Assembly: GCF_000716715.1 (NCBI RefSeq)
Contig: NZ_JNYJ01000038.1
Coordinates: 186,001 to 250,000, forward strand
DNA: 64,000 nucleotides
Direction of reading: 5' to 3'
Source: Dactylosporangium aurantiacum
GTDB taxonomy: Bacteria; Actinomycetota; Actinomycetes; Mycobacteriales; Micromonosporaceae
Made by a program: the position numbers and the translations under genes
In this document: piece by piece, positions 43,701 through 51,892 of the stretch
How the letters are laid out: every line of letters starts with the position of its first letter
Numbering within the stretch: position 1 is the first letter of the stretch
The notes under the pieces: model-generated
What the model was told of the DNA's origin: nothing
Databases searched by the model: none
Seen by the model: the letters and a program-made list of their open reading frames with translations, nothing else

Positions 43701-44654
43701 CTACGGCAGGTGCACGACCGCGCTCGGGGACGGGTGCTCCAGCACGACCCGGCCGGGCTGCGGCACGCCGGTCCGCGGGTCCAGCTCCAGCAGCGTGACC
43801 GTGTCGGAGTGCTGGTTGGCGACGACCAGCGCGCCGTCGATCAGGGTGAAGTGCCGGGGCCAGGTGCCGCCGGTGGAGACCTCGTCCAGCGGGGACAGGC
43901 CCGCGTCGGTCACCTCGAACGTGGTGATCGTGTCGTTGCCACGGTTGGCCACGTACAGGCGGGTGCCGTCGGGTGCGAGGAGCAGCTCGCTGGGCAGGTT
44001 GTCGCCCGCGGGCGGGACCAGCACGGACGGCCGCACGTCCAGGACGTCGAAGTCGGCGCTGTACGTGGCGACGGTCGAGGCCAGCTCGTTGGCGACGAAC
44101 ACGCGGCCGTCGGGGTGCAGCGCGAGGTGCCGCGGGCCGCTGCCCAGCGGGGTCGTGGACGTGACGCGCTGCCGGTGCAGGGTCCCGTCGGCGGCCAGCC
44201 GGTAGTGCACGATCTCGTCCAGGCCGAGGTCCACGACGTACACCAGGTCGCCGCGGACGGTCACCTGGTGCGCGTGCGGCGCGGTCTGCCGGTCGGGATG
44301 GACGCTGTGGCCGGCGTGCTGCGCGAGGTCGGTGCGGGCGGTCAGGGCACCGCCGGCGTCGACGGCGAACACGGACACGCTGCCGCCCCGGTAGTTGGCG
44401 GACAGGACGAACCCGTCGGTGACCGCGAGGTGGCACGGGGAGGCGCCGCCCGTCGGCAGCGAGCCCAGCGGGGTGCCGTCGGGGCGGAACGCGGCGACGT
44501 GACCCTCGTCCAGCTCGGCGACCGTGTAGATCACGCCGGTCGGGCCCACCGCGAGATACGACGGCGATGACGCCCGGATCGGCGCGCCCGCCGGCTTGAA
44601 GTCGTCGTCGAAGATCGAGATCTGGTCGGCGTAGGAGCCGATGAGCACTGGCAC
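43701..44654 (-). CDS. Lactonase-like seven-bladed beta-propeller
   Basis: A 317-residue protein of the 6-phosphogluconolactonase (YbhE/Pgl) propeller family. Repeating blades are visible: PSYLAVGPTGVIYTV, PCHLAVTDGFVLSANY, PHAHQVTVRGDLVYVVDLG, GPRHLALHPDGRVFVANE, and WPRHFTLIDGALVVANQ. Active-site Glu, Arg and His of this family (HQV, GPRH) are kept. It has no signal peptide. It might hydrolyse 6-phosphogluconolactone or another lactone. GTG 44654 is the chosen start; GTG 44663 is also possible. Confidence 0.84.
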   Translation of the reverse strand: MPVLIGSYADQISIFDDDFKPAGAPIRASSPSYLAVGPTGVIYTVAELDEGHVAAFRPDGTPLGSLPTGGASPCHLAVTDGFVLSANYRGGSVSVFAVDAGGALTARTDLAQHAGHSVHPDRQTAPHAHQVTVRGDLVYVVDLGLDEIVHYRLAADGTLHRQRVTSTTPLGSGPRHLALHPDGRVFVANELASTVATYSADFDVLDVRPSVLVPPAGDNLPSELLLAPDGTRLYVANRGNDTITTFEVTDAGLSPLDEVSTGGTWPRHFTLIDGALVVANQHSDTVTLLELDPRTGVPQPGRVVLEHPSPSAVVHLP

Positions 44655-44754
44655 CCTGCCCACCCTAACGGTGCCCGCTGGTAGGGCCAGCACCACCACA
44701 AACAGCGGGGTTGCCCGGCTCGATCACGGGCCGCCGGCTCGCGAGGCTGGACCC

Positions 44755-45756
44755 ATGACACTGCTGGCCGACCGCACCTCCGACTTCACGACGTTGTCCA
44801 AGCGCATCCGTGCGGCCGGTCTCCTCGACCGCCGGCCCGGGTACTACGCCCTGCGGTTCACCCTGGTGGGCGCCCTGTACGCCGGCGGGTGGGCGGCGCT
44901 CGCCCTCACCGGCTCGTCCTGGTGGGCGCTGCTCGTGGCGGCGGTGCTCGCCGTCGCCTACGCCCAGGTCGCCCTCGTCGCCCACGACCTGGCGCACAGG
45001 CAGGTGTTCCGCGGCCGGCCCGCCTCGGAGGTGTTCGGCCTGCTGCTGGGCAACCTCGGCATCGGCATGAGCTACGGCTGGTGGATGAACAAGCACACCC
45101 GCCACCACGCCAACCCCAACCACGAGGAGCACGACCCGGACGTGGCGCCGGACATCCTGGTCTGGTCGACCCGGCAGGCGCGGGAGGCCAAGGGCCTGGC
45201 CCGGCTCGTCGGCGGCTGGCAGGCGGTGCTGTTCTTCCCGCTGCTGCTGCTGGAAGGGTTCAACCTGCACGTGTCCAGCGCCCGCGCGATCGGCAGGGTC
45301 AAGCGCTCGAAGCTCGAGGGTTTCCTGCTGTACGGGCACTTCGCCGCCTACCTGGTCGCCGTCTTCGCGCTGCTGTCGCCGGGCGTGGCGCTCGCCTTCA
45401 TCGCCGTGCACCAGGGGCTGTTCGGCCTGTACCTGGGCCTGACGTTCGCCCCGAACCACAAGGGCATGCCCACCCTCACCGGCGACGACGAGCTGGACTT
45501 CCTGCGCAAGCAGGTGCTGACCTCCCGCAACGTGCGCGGCGGGGTCTGGGTCGACGTGCTGCTCGGCGGACTGAACTACCAGATCGAGCACCACCTGTTC
45601 CCCAACATGCCGACCCCGAACCTGCGCAAGGCCCAGCCGATCGTGCAGCGGTACTGCGCCGAGATCGGCGTGCCCTACCTGTCCGCGACGTTCGTCGACT
45701 CCTACTCCCAGGCGCTGCGCCACCTGCACGCCGCAGGGGCGCCGCTGCGCGGCTGA
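44755..45756 (+). CDS. Membrane fatty-acid desaturase
   Basis: A 333-residue di-iron integral-membrane desaturase with three histidine boxes: HDLAHRQ, HTRHHANPNHEEHD and QIEHHLFPNM, plus four membrane helices. The Q-x-x-HH third box is typical of front-end or acyl-lipid (linoleoyl-CoA type) desaturases; in actinobacteria they act in membrane lipid adaptation. No ferredoxin or reductase is adjacent. Start ATG 44755, about 100 bases from the divergent lactonase start. Confidence 0.92.
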   Translation: MTLLADRTSDFTTLSKRIRAAGLLDRRPGYYALRFTLVGALYAGGWAALALTGSSWWALLVAAVLAVAYAQVALVAHDLAHRQVFRGRPASEVFGLLLGNLGIGMSYGWWMNKHTRHHANPNHEEHDPDVAPDILVWSTRQAREAKGLARLVGGWQAVLFFPLLLLEGFNLHVSSARAIGRVKRSKLEGFLLYGHFAAYLVAVFALLSPGVALAFIAVHQGLFGLYLGLTFAPNHKGMPTLTGDDELDFLRKQVLTSRNVRGGVWVDVLLGGLNYQIEHHLFPNMPTPNLRKAQPIVQRYCAEIGVPYLSATFVDSYSQALRHLHAAGAPLRG

Positions 45757-45828
45757 CGCCAGTACGGTGACCCGCATGCCCGCCGGTGCTGGTCGGCGGG
45801 ACGGTCAAGATCCGGTAGCGTCGGGGGT

Positions 45829-46395
45829 GTGGACGCACTGTCGCTGGCCGACTTCCGGGCCCGGGTCGCCGCCATGTACTTGTCCGATGTGGACATCGCC
45901 GGCTTCCGGGCGGCGCGCGACGAGCTGTTCGCGACCCACCCGCAGTCCGCGGCGCCCGGCCCGCTCAAGTACTTCCCGGTCGACCCGGCGTTCGCCGTGG
46001 TGGTGCCGATGGAGCCGGCCGGCGGCTCGATCGAGATCGCGACCGGCGGCGAGGACGGGGTCCTGCGCTACGAGCGCGTCGGGGTGCTGCCGACCCCGTG
46101 GGGGCGGCTGACCCTGTTCTGGCTGGCGGCCTACGGCGGTGGGCTGTTCCTGCCGTTCCGGGACGCCACCTGCGGCAAGGAGTCCTACGGCGCCGGCCGC
46201 TACCTCACCGACACGGTCAAGGGCACCCACGGCCGCGGCGTCGCGCTGGAGCCCGACGGCCGGGTGCGGCTGGACTTCAACTACGCCTACAACCCGTCGT
46301 GCGCGTACGACGACGCGTGGGCCTGTCCGCTGGCCCCGTACGAGAACCGCCTCGACGCCGAGATCAGGGCGGGCGAGCGCACGTACCACCAGTAG
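45829..46395 (+). CDS. DUF1684 family protein
   Basis: A 188-residue cytoplasmic protein of DUF1684. Hallmarks are the central LTLFWLAAYGGGLFLPFRDATCGKESYGAGRYLTD and the end LDFNYAYNPSCAYDDAWACPLAPYENRLDAEIRAGE. The invariant cysteines and acidic residues in these blocks suggest an enzyme or metal-binding protein, but none is characterised here. Start GTG 45829. A hairpin follows the stop. Confidence 0.9.
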   Translation: MDALSLADFRARVAAMYLSDVDIAGFRAARDELFATHPQSAAPGPLKYFPVDPAFAVVVPMEPAGGSIEIATGGEDGVLRYERVGVLPTPWGRLTLFWLAAYGGGLFLPFRDATCGKESYGAGRYLTDTVKGTHGRGVALEPDGRVRLDFNYAYNPSCAYDDAWACPLAPYENRLDAEIRAGERTYHQ

Positions 46396-46423
46396 GGCCG
46401 GCCCCCGCGCGGGAGCCGGCCCT
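46394..46423. terminator. Terminator between DUF1684 gene and secreted-protein gene
   Basis: A 9-bp outer stem (AGGGCCGGC and complement), one mismatch and a 3-bp inner stem around GCGC, directly at the DUF1684 stop and 12 bases from the convergent gene's end. Confidence 0.75.
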
Positions 46424-46435
46424 GCACGCACTGGG

Positions 46436-47548
46436 TCAGCGGCCGCCGAGCAGCCCGCCGACGAGCGGCAGGTTGCCGCCCGCGATGCCGTTGAGCATCG
46501 GCAGCCCGCCGACGACCGGCAGCGCCTCCGCCGCGGCGTGCCGCGGGCGGTAGCCGCCGGCGTGCCGCGGCGCGTACGTCTTCTCGGTGACCAGGGGCAG
46601 CTGGCTCGCCGCCCGGGGCAGGGCGCCGGTGGTCGGCACCAGCCGGTTCGCGACCGCGGTGGTGCTGACGCCGGGGGTCGGGCCGACGCCGCCGATCACC
46701 GGGACGCCGGTGACCGAGTCGTTCTTCAGCACGTCGCTGCCGCCGAGCGGCACGTCGCCGACGACCGGCAGGCCGGTGCCGGCCTCGGTGCCGGCCTCCA
46801 TGCCGGCCTCCATGCCGGCCGCCATGCCCTGGACACCCTGCGTGCTCTGGACCCGCTGGACCCGCTGGCCGCTGGAGCGCTTGCCCCCGCCGAGCGGGAT
46901 GGCGAAGTCGTCGACGGGCTTGAGGGTGCCCTGCACCGGCAGGCCGCCGACGAGGGGCAGCGCGCCCGTGCCGCCGCCGAGGCCGCCGACCAGCGGCAGG
47001 CCGCCGCCGGCGGTGTTGCCCAGCGGCAGGCTCGTCGCCTCGGCGCCGACGTTCGGGAACGCGGTGCGGGTGTCGGCGATCGACGCGCCGCGCAGCGGGT
47101 CACCCGCGGCGACCGGCATGCCGGCCACGCCCGGGAGGCCGAACTGCTGCAGCGAGCCGACCAGCGGCAGCGCTGCGACGGAGTCCTCGGTCGGCAGCGT
47201 CCTGCCCGGCGCCGCGGAGATGTTGGCGACCTTGCTGGACGTCGTGCGGGGCAGGCCCAGCATCTCGGTCGGCAGCAGGCTCAGCACGTCGGGCAGCTGC
47301 TGGCTGGTGACCTGCGTGCTGGTGGTGCGACGACCCGCCTGCGAGCTGCTGGCCGCACTCGTGTCGATGCGCGAGCCGTGCGCCTCGAGCTGCAGCGACT
47401 GGTTGTTGGGACCCCCGGCGGGCGAGAAGAGATCGTCCAGCTGGCCGGGCACCAGGGCGTCATCGGCATGTGCGGCACCGGCACCGAGCAGCAAAATGCC
47501 GCCGGCCACACCGACGGTACCGACCGCCCGGCGAAACCACGTGTTCAT
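46436..47548 (-). CDS. Secreted LPLVGGL-repeat protein
   Basis: A 370-residue exported protein. An N-terminal signal peptide (RRAVGTVGVAGGILLLGAGAAHA, cleavage after AHA) is followed by a low-complexity chain of loosely repeated motifs: LPLVGSL, LPLVGGLGGG, LPLVGGLPV, LPVVGDVPLG, VPVIGGVGP, LPVVGGLP and a final LPLVGGLLGGR. The middle has tandem GMEAGMEAGTEAG and QRVQRVQSTQGVQG units. No cysteines are visible in the mature part and no anchor. Such Gly/Pro/hydrophobic repeats occur in secreted proteins of spore-forming actinomycetes and may self-assemble at the surface; the role is unproven. Confidence 0.85.
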   Translation of the reverse strand: MNTWFRRAVGTVGVAGGILLLGAGAAHADDALVPGQLDDLFSPAGGPNNQSLQLEAHGSRIDTSAASSSQAGRRTTSTQVTSQQLPDVLSLLPTEMLGLPRTTSSKVANISAAPGRTLPTEDSVAALPLVGSLQQFGLPGVAGMPVAAGDPLRGASIADTRTAFPNVGAEATSLPLGNTAGGGLPLVGGLGGGTGALPLVGGLPVQGTLKPVDDFAIPLGGGKRSSGQRVQRVQSTQGVQGMAAGMEAGMEAGTEAGTGLPVVGDVPLGGSDVLKNDSVTGVPVIGGVGPTPGVSTTAVANRLVPTTGALPRAASQLPLVTEKTYAPRHAGGYRPRHAAAEALPVVGGLPMLNGIAGGNLPLVGGLLGGR

Positions 47549-47646
47549 CCTCGTAAACCAATCTGGTCGACAAATCCGATCGCCTGCTCAACGACCAACC
47601 CGGACAAAGTGACGCGCCTGTCGCCGATCGACCGGGACATCGAAGG

Positions 47647-49500
47647 GTGGTGATCATCGCTAGGATCGGCGGTGTGGAGTCCGAATCCTGGTTGATGCGC
47701 CGGCTCCGCAGCGGCCTTCCGCGAGCGCAAGCCATCACCCGTCCGTGGTCGCTGGAGCCCGCCGACGCACCCCACCGCACGCCCCGGCCGGCCGCCACGA
47801 AACGCATCGTCGTCTGGGGTGACGACCCGCTGGCGTATCGCCTGATCGAGGAGCTGATCCACCAGTACGGGGTGCACGTCACCGCGATCCTGCCCAGCGT
47901 CGACCGGCGGCACGGGCCCGACATCGCCCGCCTGCTGCGCGAGCGCGGCGGCCGGGTCGTCGAGGCGGCCAACGCCGACCGTGACGCGTTCGAGCTGGCC
48001 GGGCTCGCCGAGGCCGACGCCCTCGCGCTGGTCAGGCAGGACGACATCGGCAACCTCGACGCGGCGCTGCAGGCCCAGGAGGTCAACCCCGGGCTGCGGC
48101 TGGTCATCCGGATGTTCAACCTGCGCCTCGGGCAGAGCGTCCGGCGCAACTTCGCCGACGCCCGCGTGCTGTCCGACGCGCAGATGGCGGCGCCCGCGTT
48201 CGTGTCGGAGGCGCTCGGCGAGGTCGCGCCGGTGCACGTCCGCGTCGCGCGGCGCACCCTCTTCGTGGCCCGGCGCTCCGAGGTGCGCGCCGAGGACGTG
48301 ATCTGCGGCCTAGCGGTGACCGCCGGCGACGGGGAGCCGGTGCTGCTGCCGGCCGATCAGGCCGCCGCCGACCTGGTCCTGGCCGTCGCGACCGGCGAGC
48401 CGGTCAGCACCGTCGTGGCCCGCGAGGACGGCCCGGACGTCACGCCGGCGCGGCGCCGCCGGCGACGCCGCTGGCGCTGGCTGCGCAACCCGTGGCGGGC
48501 GTACCGCGGGCTCGTCGGCCGGCGGCTCTGGACCACCGCGATGATCATGATCGGCCTGCTCGCCGCCGGCACCGCGATCATCGCGCACTACAAGCAGATC
48601 TCCTGGTGGGACGCCGCGTACGTGACGCTGCTGTCCGAGCTCGTCGGCGCCGGGCCCGACCTGCAGGCGCGCTGGCCGGAGAAGGTCGTCACGGTCCTGC
48701 TCAGCCTGGTCAGCATCGCGCTGATCCCGGTCGTCACCGCCGCGGTGGTCGAGGCGGTCGTCAACGCAAAGCTGGCCATCGCGCTGGGCCGGCTGCGCGA
48801 GCCGCTGTCGGACCACGTGGTGCTGGTCGGCCTCGGCAACGTCGGCACCCGGGTCATGCACGCGTTCGTCGACCTGGGCGTGCCGGTCGTCGTCATCGAC
48901 CGCAACGAGAACGCCCGGGGCGCCCAGTCCGCCCGGGACCGGGGCGTGCCGTTCATCGTCGGCGACGCCAGCCGGATCGCCACGCTGCGGGCCGCGTCGG
49001 TCGACACCAGCCGGGCACTGGTGGTGGTCTCCACCGACGACCAGGCCAACCTGGAGGCGGCCCTGGAAGGGCGGGAGCTCAAGCCCGACCTGCGGGTCGT
49101 GCTGCGCCTGTTCGACGGCGCGTTCGCCGACCGGGTGCAGCGGGCGTTCGGCATCACCGCGTCGCGCAGCGTGTCGTACCTGGCCGCGCCCGCGTTCGCC
49201 GCGGCGCTGCTGGAGCGCGAGGTGATCGGCACGATCCCGGTCGACCGCAAGGTGCTGCTGCTCGCCGAGGTGCCCGTCGTCGCCGGCTCCGACCTCGACG
49301 GCGGCCAGGTCGGCACCGCGCAGGACGTCGGCGAGGTCCGGGTCCTCGCGGTCACCACCGCCGGCGGCCGGCAGACCGTCTGGGGCCCGCCGGCCAGCTA
49401 CGTGCTGTGCGAGGGCGACCTGCTCATCGTGGTGGCGACCCGGCTGGGTCTGGGCAACCTTTTGGCGCAGACCGGCGGCACGGTCGACCCAACTCCCTGA
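47647..49500 (+). CDS. RCK-pore-RCK membrane protein without K+ filter
   Basis: A 617-residue protein: an RCK/TrkA-N-like NAD-binding domain (about 50-190), a basic stretch ARRRRRRRWRWLRN, two membrane helices (about 299-315 and 346-370) with a pore-loop-like segment between them, and a second RCK domain (HVVLVGLGNVGTRVM at about 393) with its TrkA-C part. The expected potassium filter TVGYGD is replaced by VTLLSELVGAGPD. This layout resembles the bacterial relatives of the plant CASTOR/POLLUX channels. Starts GTG 47647 and GTG 47674 are both possible. It diverges from the secreted-repeat gene. Confidence 0.85.
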   Translation: MVIIARIGGVESESWLMRRLRSGLPRAQAITRPWSLEPADAPHRTPRPAATKRIVVWGDDPLAYRLIEELIHQYGVHVTAILPSVDRRHGPDIARLLRERGGRVVEAANADRDAFELAGLAEADALALVRQDDIGNLDAALQAQEVNPGLRLVIRMFNLRLGQSVRRNFADARVLSDAQMAAPAFVSEALGEVAPVHVRVARRTLFVARRSEVRAEDVICGLAVTAGDGEPVLLPADQAAADLVLAVATGEPVSTVVAREDGPDVTPARRRRRRRWRWLRNPWRAYRGLVGRRLWTTAMIMIGLLAAGTAIIAHYKQISWWDAAYVTLLSELVGAGPDLQARWPEKVVTVLLSLVSIALIPVVTAAVVEAVVNAKLAIALGRLREPLSDHVVLVGLGNVGTRVMHAFVDLGVPVVVIDRNENARGAQSARDRGVPFIVGDASRIATLRAASVDTSRALVVVSTDDQANLEAALEGRELKPDLRVVLRLFDGAFADRVQRAFGITASRSVSYLAAPAFAAALLEREVIGTIPVDRKVLLLAEVPVVAGSDLDGGQVGTAQDVGEVRVLAVTTAGGRQTVWGPPASYVLCEGDLLIVVATRLGLGNLLAQTGGTVDPTP

Positions 49501-49609
49501 GTTCCCGCCTCCTCGGCCCGGGATCCGTCGTTGAATGAGGCGGATCGCCCGATTTACCCCTAACAGTCCGGGCGGTTCCTTCATGCGGACCATCGGGAGG
49601 AATGCGCTC

Positions 49610-50818
49610 ATGCGCTCATACGCTCTGCTGGCGACCGGGGTGTGCGCCGTCGTCGCGCTCACCGGGGCAGGTGTCGCCGCGGCGACATCGTTCAAGCCCG
49701 CACGACCGCCGGCGTCGGCGTGGGCGGCGCCCGCGCACGACGAGCCGGCCCCCGAGCCGGCCGGGATCCTGGAGGCCGTCACCGGCGGCGTCCTCGAGCG
49801 CGCCACGACGTTGCGCTACCCCGGCGCCGACTACGTGAAGGTGCACTTCTCCCGGCTCCAGCTCGACCCCGGCGACACCGTCACGGTGTCCGACGCGAGC
49901 GGCGGCGAGATCCACCGGTACACCGCCGCACAGCTGCGCGACGCGGACAACTGGACGATGTCGGTCTCCGGGGAGTCGGCCACGGTCAGCGTCGAGCGGG
50001 CCGGGGCCGACCGGCTCGGGATCCGCTCGAAGCTCGCCGGCCTCGGCGTCACCGTCGACCGGGTCGCCCGCGGCCAGACGCCGACCGAGCGGGCCGAGGC
50101 CGAGGCCAGGCGCAAGGCCGCCGCCGCGGCGCAGCGGCACGCGGAGAGCATCTGCGGCCACGACGAGAAGCAGGACGCGGTCTGCTACAAGTCGGCCGAC
50201 CCCGTCGCGTACGCCAACGCCAAGCCCGTCGCCCGCATCCTCATCAACGGCGTGGAGCTGTGCACCGCGTGGCGGCTCGGCCCGAACAACCGCATGATGA
50301 CCAACGCCCACTGCTTCACCACCACCCGCGAGGCGCGCAACACCGAGGTCTGGTTCAACTACGAGTGCGCGCAGTGCGGCGGCGGTCCCACCCTGCGCCC
50401 TGTGAAGGTGATGGCCGACCAGGTCATCGCCACCCACGACGTGCTGGACTACACGCTGTTCACGGTCCGCAACTTCGACGCGATCGCCCGCTTCGGCTAC
50501 CTGCAGCTGGACGACCGCGCCCCGGTCCGCGGCGAGGAGCTCTACATCCCGCAGCACCCGCGTGGCATGCCGACCGTCATCACCACCCACGACACCAGCG
50601 AGCGCAGCGGCAACTGCGCCGTGGCGAACCCCGCCTACGACGGCTACGACGTCGACACCGACATGTCGTACTACTGCGACACCGACGGCGGCTCGTCCGG
50701 CTCGCCCGTCATCTCGCGGCGCACCAACAAGGTCATCGCCCTGCACCACTTCGGCGGCTGCCCCAACTCCGGCGTCCGCATGGACCACATCGCCGCGGAC
50801 ATCCGGGGCCTGTTGTAA
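49610..50818 (+). CDS. Secreted trypsin-like serine protease
   Basis: A 402-residue exported S1-type peptidase. Signal peptide (about 1-28), a pro-region of about 160 residues with beta-rich start and a basic/Ala helix (TERAEAEARRKAAAAAQRHAES), then the catalytic domain: His in MMTNAHCFT, Asp in LDYTLFTV and Ser in DTDGGSSGSPV. Several cysteines (TAHC region, CAQC, NCAV, YYCD and GGCP) suggest disulfides. The closest functional group seems to be glutamyl/lysyl-endopeptidase-like enzymes. ATG 49610 has a GGGAGG site nine bases before it. Confidence 0.92.
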   Translation: MRSYALLATGVCAVVALTGAGVAAATSFKPARPPASAWAAPAHDEPAPEPAGILEAVTGGVLERATTLRYPGADYVKVHFSRLQLDPGDTVTVSDASGGEIHRYTAAQLRDADNWTMSVSGESATVSVERAGADRLGIRSKLAGLGVTVDRVARGQTPTERAEAEARRKAAAAAQRHAESICGHDEKQDAVCYKSADPVAYANAKPVARILINGVELCTAWRLGPNNRMMTNAHCFTTTREARNTEVWFNYECAQCGGGPTLRPVKVMADQVIATHDVLDYTLFTVRNFDAIARFGYLQLDDRAPVRGEELYIPQHPRGMPTVITTHDTSERSGNCAVANPAYDGYDVDTDMSYYCDTDGGSSGSPVISRRTNKVIALHHFGGCPNSGVRMDHIAADIRGLL

Positions 50819-50863
50819 AGCTCCTGTGAAGGACATTTCCCAGGGTCGGGTAGCGTTTTCCGG

Positions 50864-51655
50864 ATGCGGAACGTGCGCCCGGCCCTGTGGTTCGACCTGG
50901 TGCTCCTGGCACTCTTCGCGGCGGTCACGCTCGCCCTGGCGCTGCGCACCCCGGTGCTGTCGGTGGACCTCGCCGTGCGCGACCTCGTCGACGCGCACCG
51001 CCCCGCGTGGGCGTACTGGACCGCCCGCGGGTTCAACTACCTCGGCCAGGGCGGCCAGGTCCTGACCCCCCTCGCCGTGCTGACCGCGGCGTTCGTCGGC
51101 TGGCGCACCCACTCCGTGCGCCCCGCGCTGCCGGTCATCGGCGGCTTCGTCATCACGTACCTGACGATCGGCCCGCTGAAGATCTGGACCGACCGCACCG
51201 CGGCCAGCGACCACAAGGTCGCCCACCCCGAGTATCTGTTCCACGTCCCGACCGGGATGTCGTACCCGTCGGGCCACGTGGTCAACGCGATCGTCTGGTA
51301 CGGCGTGCTCGCCATCCTCCTCGGCGGCCTGCTGCGCCCCGGCCACCTGCGCGCCATCCGCTACGGCGCCCCGGCGATCGTGCTGTTCACCACGACGTAC
51401 CTGAGCTTCCACTGGCTCACCGACGGGCTCGCCGCCATCTGCCTCGGCTTGGTGCTGGACCGCGTCCTGCAGCGGGTCCCCTGGGACCGGGTCCCGCTGC
51501 CCGCCTGGTTCACCAGGCGCGGCTGGTCCGGCCCGATCGGGGTCGACCGGACCGGCGGTCAGGCGCTCTCGTCCCGGACCACCATCGGCGGTTCGTTGAA
51601 CTCCATCCCGTCCAGGGCGGCCCGCAGGCGTGGCAGGTCGCCCTCGGCCAGCTGA
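50864..51655 (+). CDS. PAP2-family membrane phosphatase
   Basis: A 263-residue integral-membrane phosphatase. The three-part active site is seen as KIWTDRTAA (motif 1), GMSYPSGHVV (motif 2) and YLSFHWLTDGLAA (motif 3), with five to six membrane helices. It probably acts on lipid phosphates or undecaprenyl pyrophosphate. The last about 30 residues (Ser/Arg-rich) are encoded opposite the end of the convergent small gene, a 97-base overlap; the normal family end would be just before it. Located 45 bases after the protease gene. Confidence 0.9.
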   Translation: MRNVRPALWFDLVLLALFAAVTLALALRTPVLSVDLAVRDLVDAHRPAWAYWTARGFNYLGQGGQVLTPLAVLTAAFVGWRTHSVRPALPVIGGFVITYLTIGPLKIWTDRTAASDHKVAHPEYLFHVPTGMSYPSGHVVNAIVWYGVLAILLGGLLRPGHLRAIRYGAPAIVLFTTTYLSFHWLTDGLAAICLGLVLDRVLQRVPWDRVPLPAWFTRRGWSGPIGVDRTGGQALSSRTTIGGSLNSIPSRAARRRGRSPSAS

Positions 51656-51825
51656 AAGGACGCCCGGCAGATCTTGTCCACCCACAGCGACACGACCACG
51701 GTGCCGCGCATCGGGTGACAGGTCACCCGCATGGTGCGGTCGTCGCCCCGCACATCCTCGAACACGTCGCCCGACTTGGGCAGCGCCACAAGCTCACCCA
51801 TGCAGTCCATGCTGCGGTACCGCAC
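51559..51825 (-). CDS. Small conserved-looking protein
   Basis: An 88-residue soluble protein, MRYRSMDCMGELVALPKSGD at the start and a beta-rich middle (RVTCHPMRGTVVVSLWVDKICRASFQL) ending in ALDGMEFNEPPMVVRDESA. GTG 51825 is preceded by AAGGACGAG at good spacing; ATG 51810 is an alternative. Composition and codon use look coding, unlike the antisense strand in the same place. It lies 67 bases after the exporter gene. I do not recognise the family. Confidence 0.7.
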   Translation of the reverse strand: MRYRSMDCMGELVALPKSGDVFEDVRGDDRTMRVTCHPMRGTVVVSLWVDKICRASFQLAEGDLPRLRAALDGMEFNEPPMVVRDESA

Positions 51826-51892
51826 GCTCGTCCTTCAAGACTTCGGCGTGCCGATCCCCCAGGCCCTCATCCGCCAGGCCACCCGCCACCGG

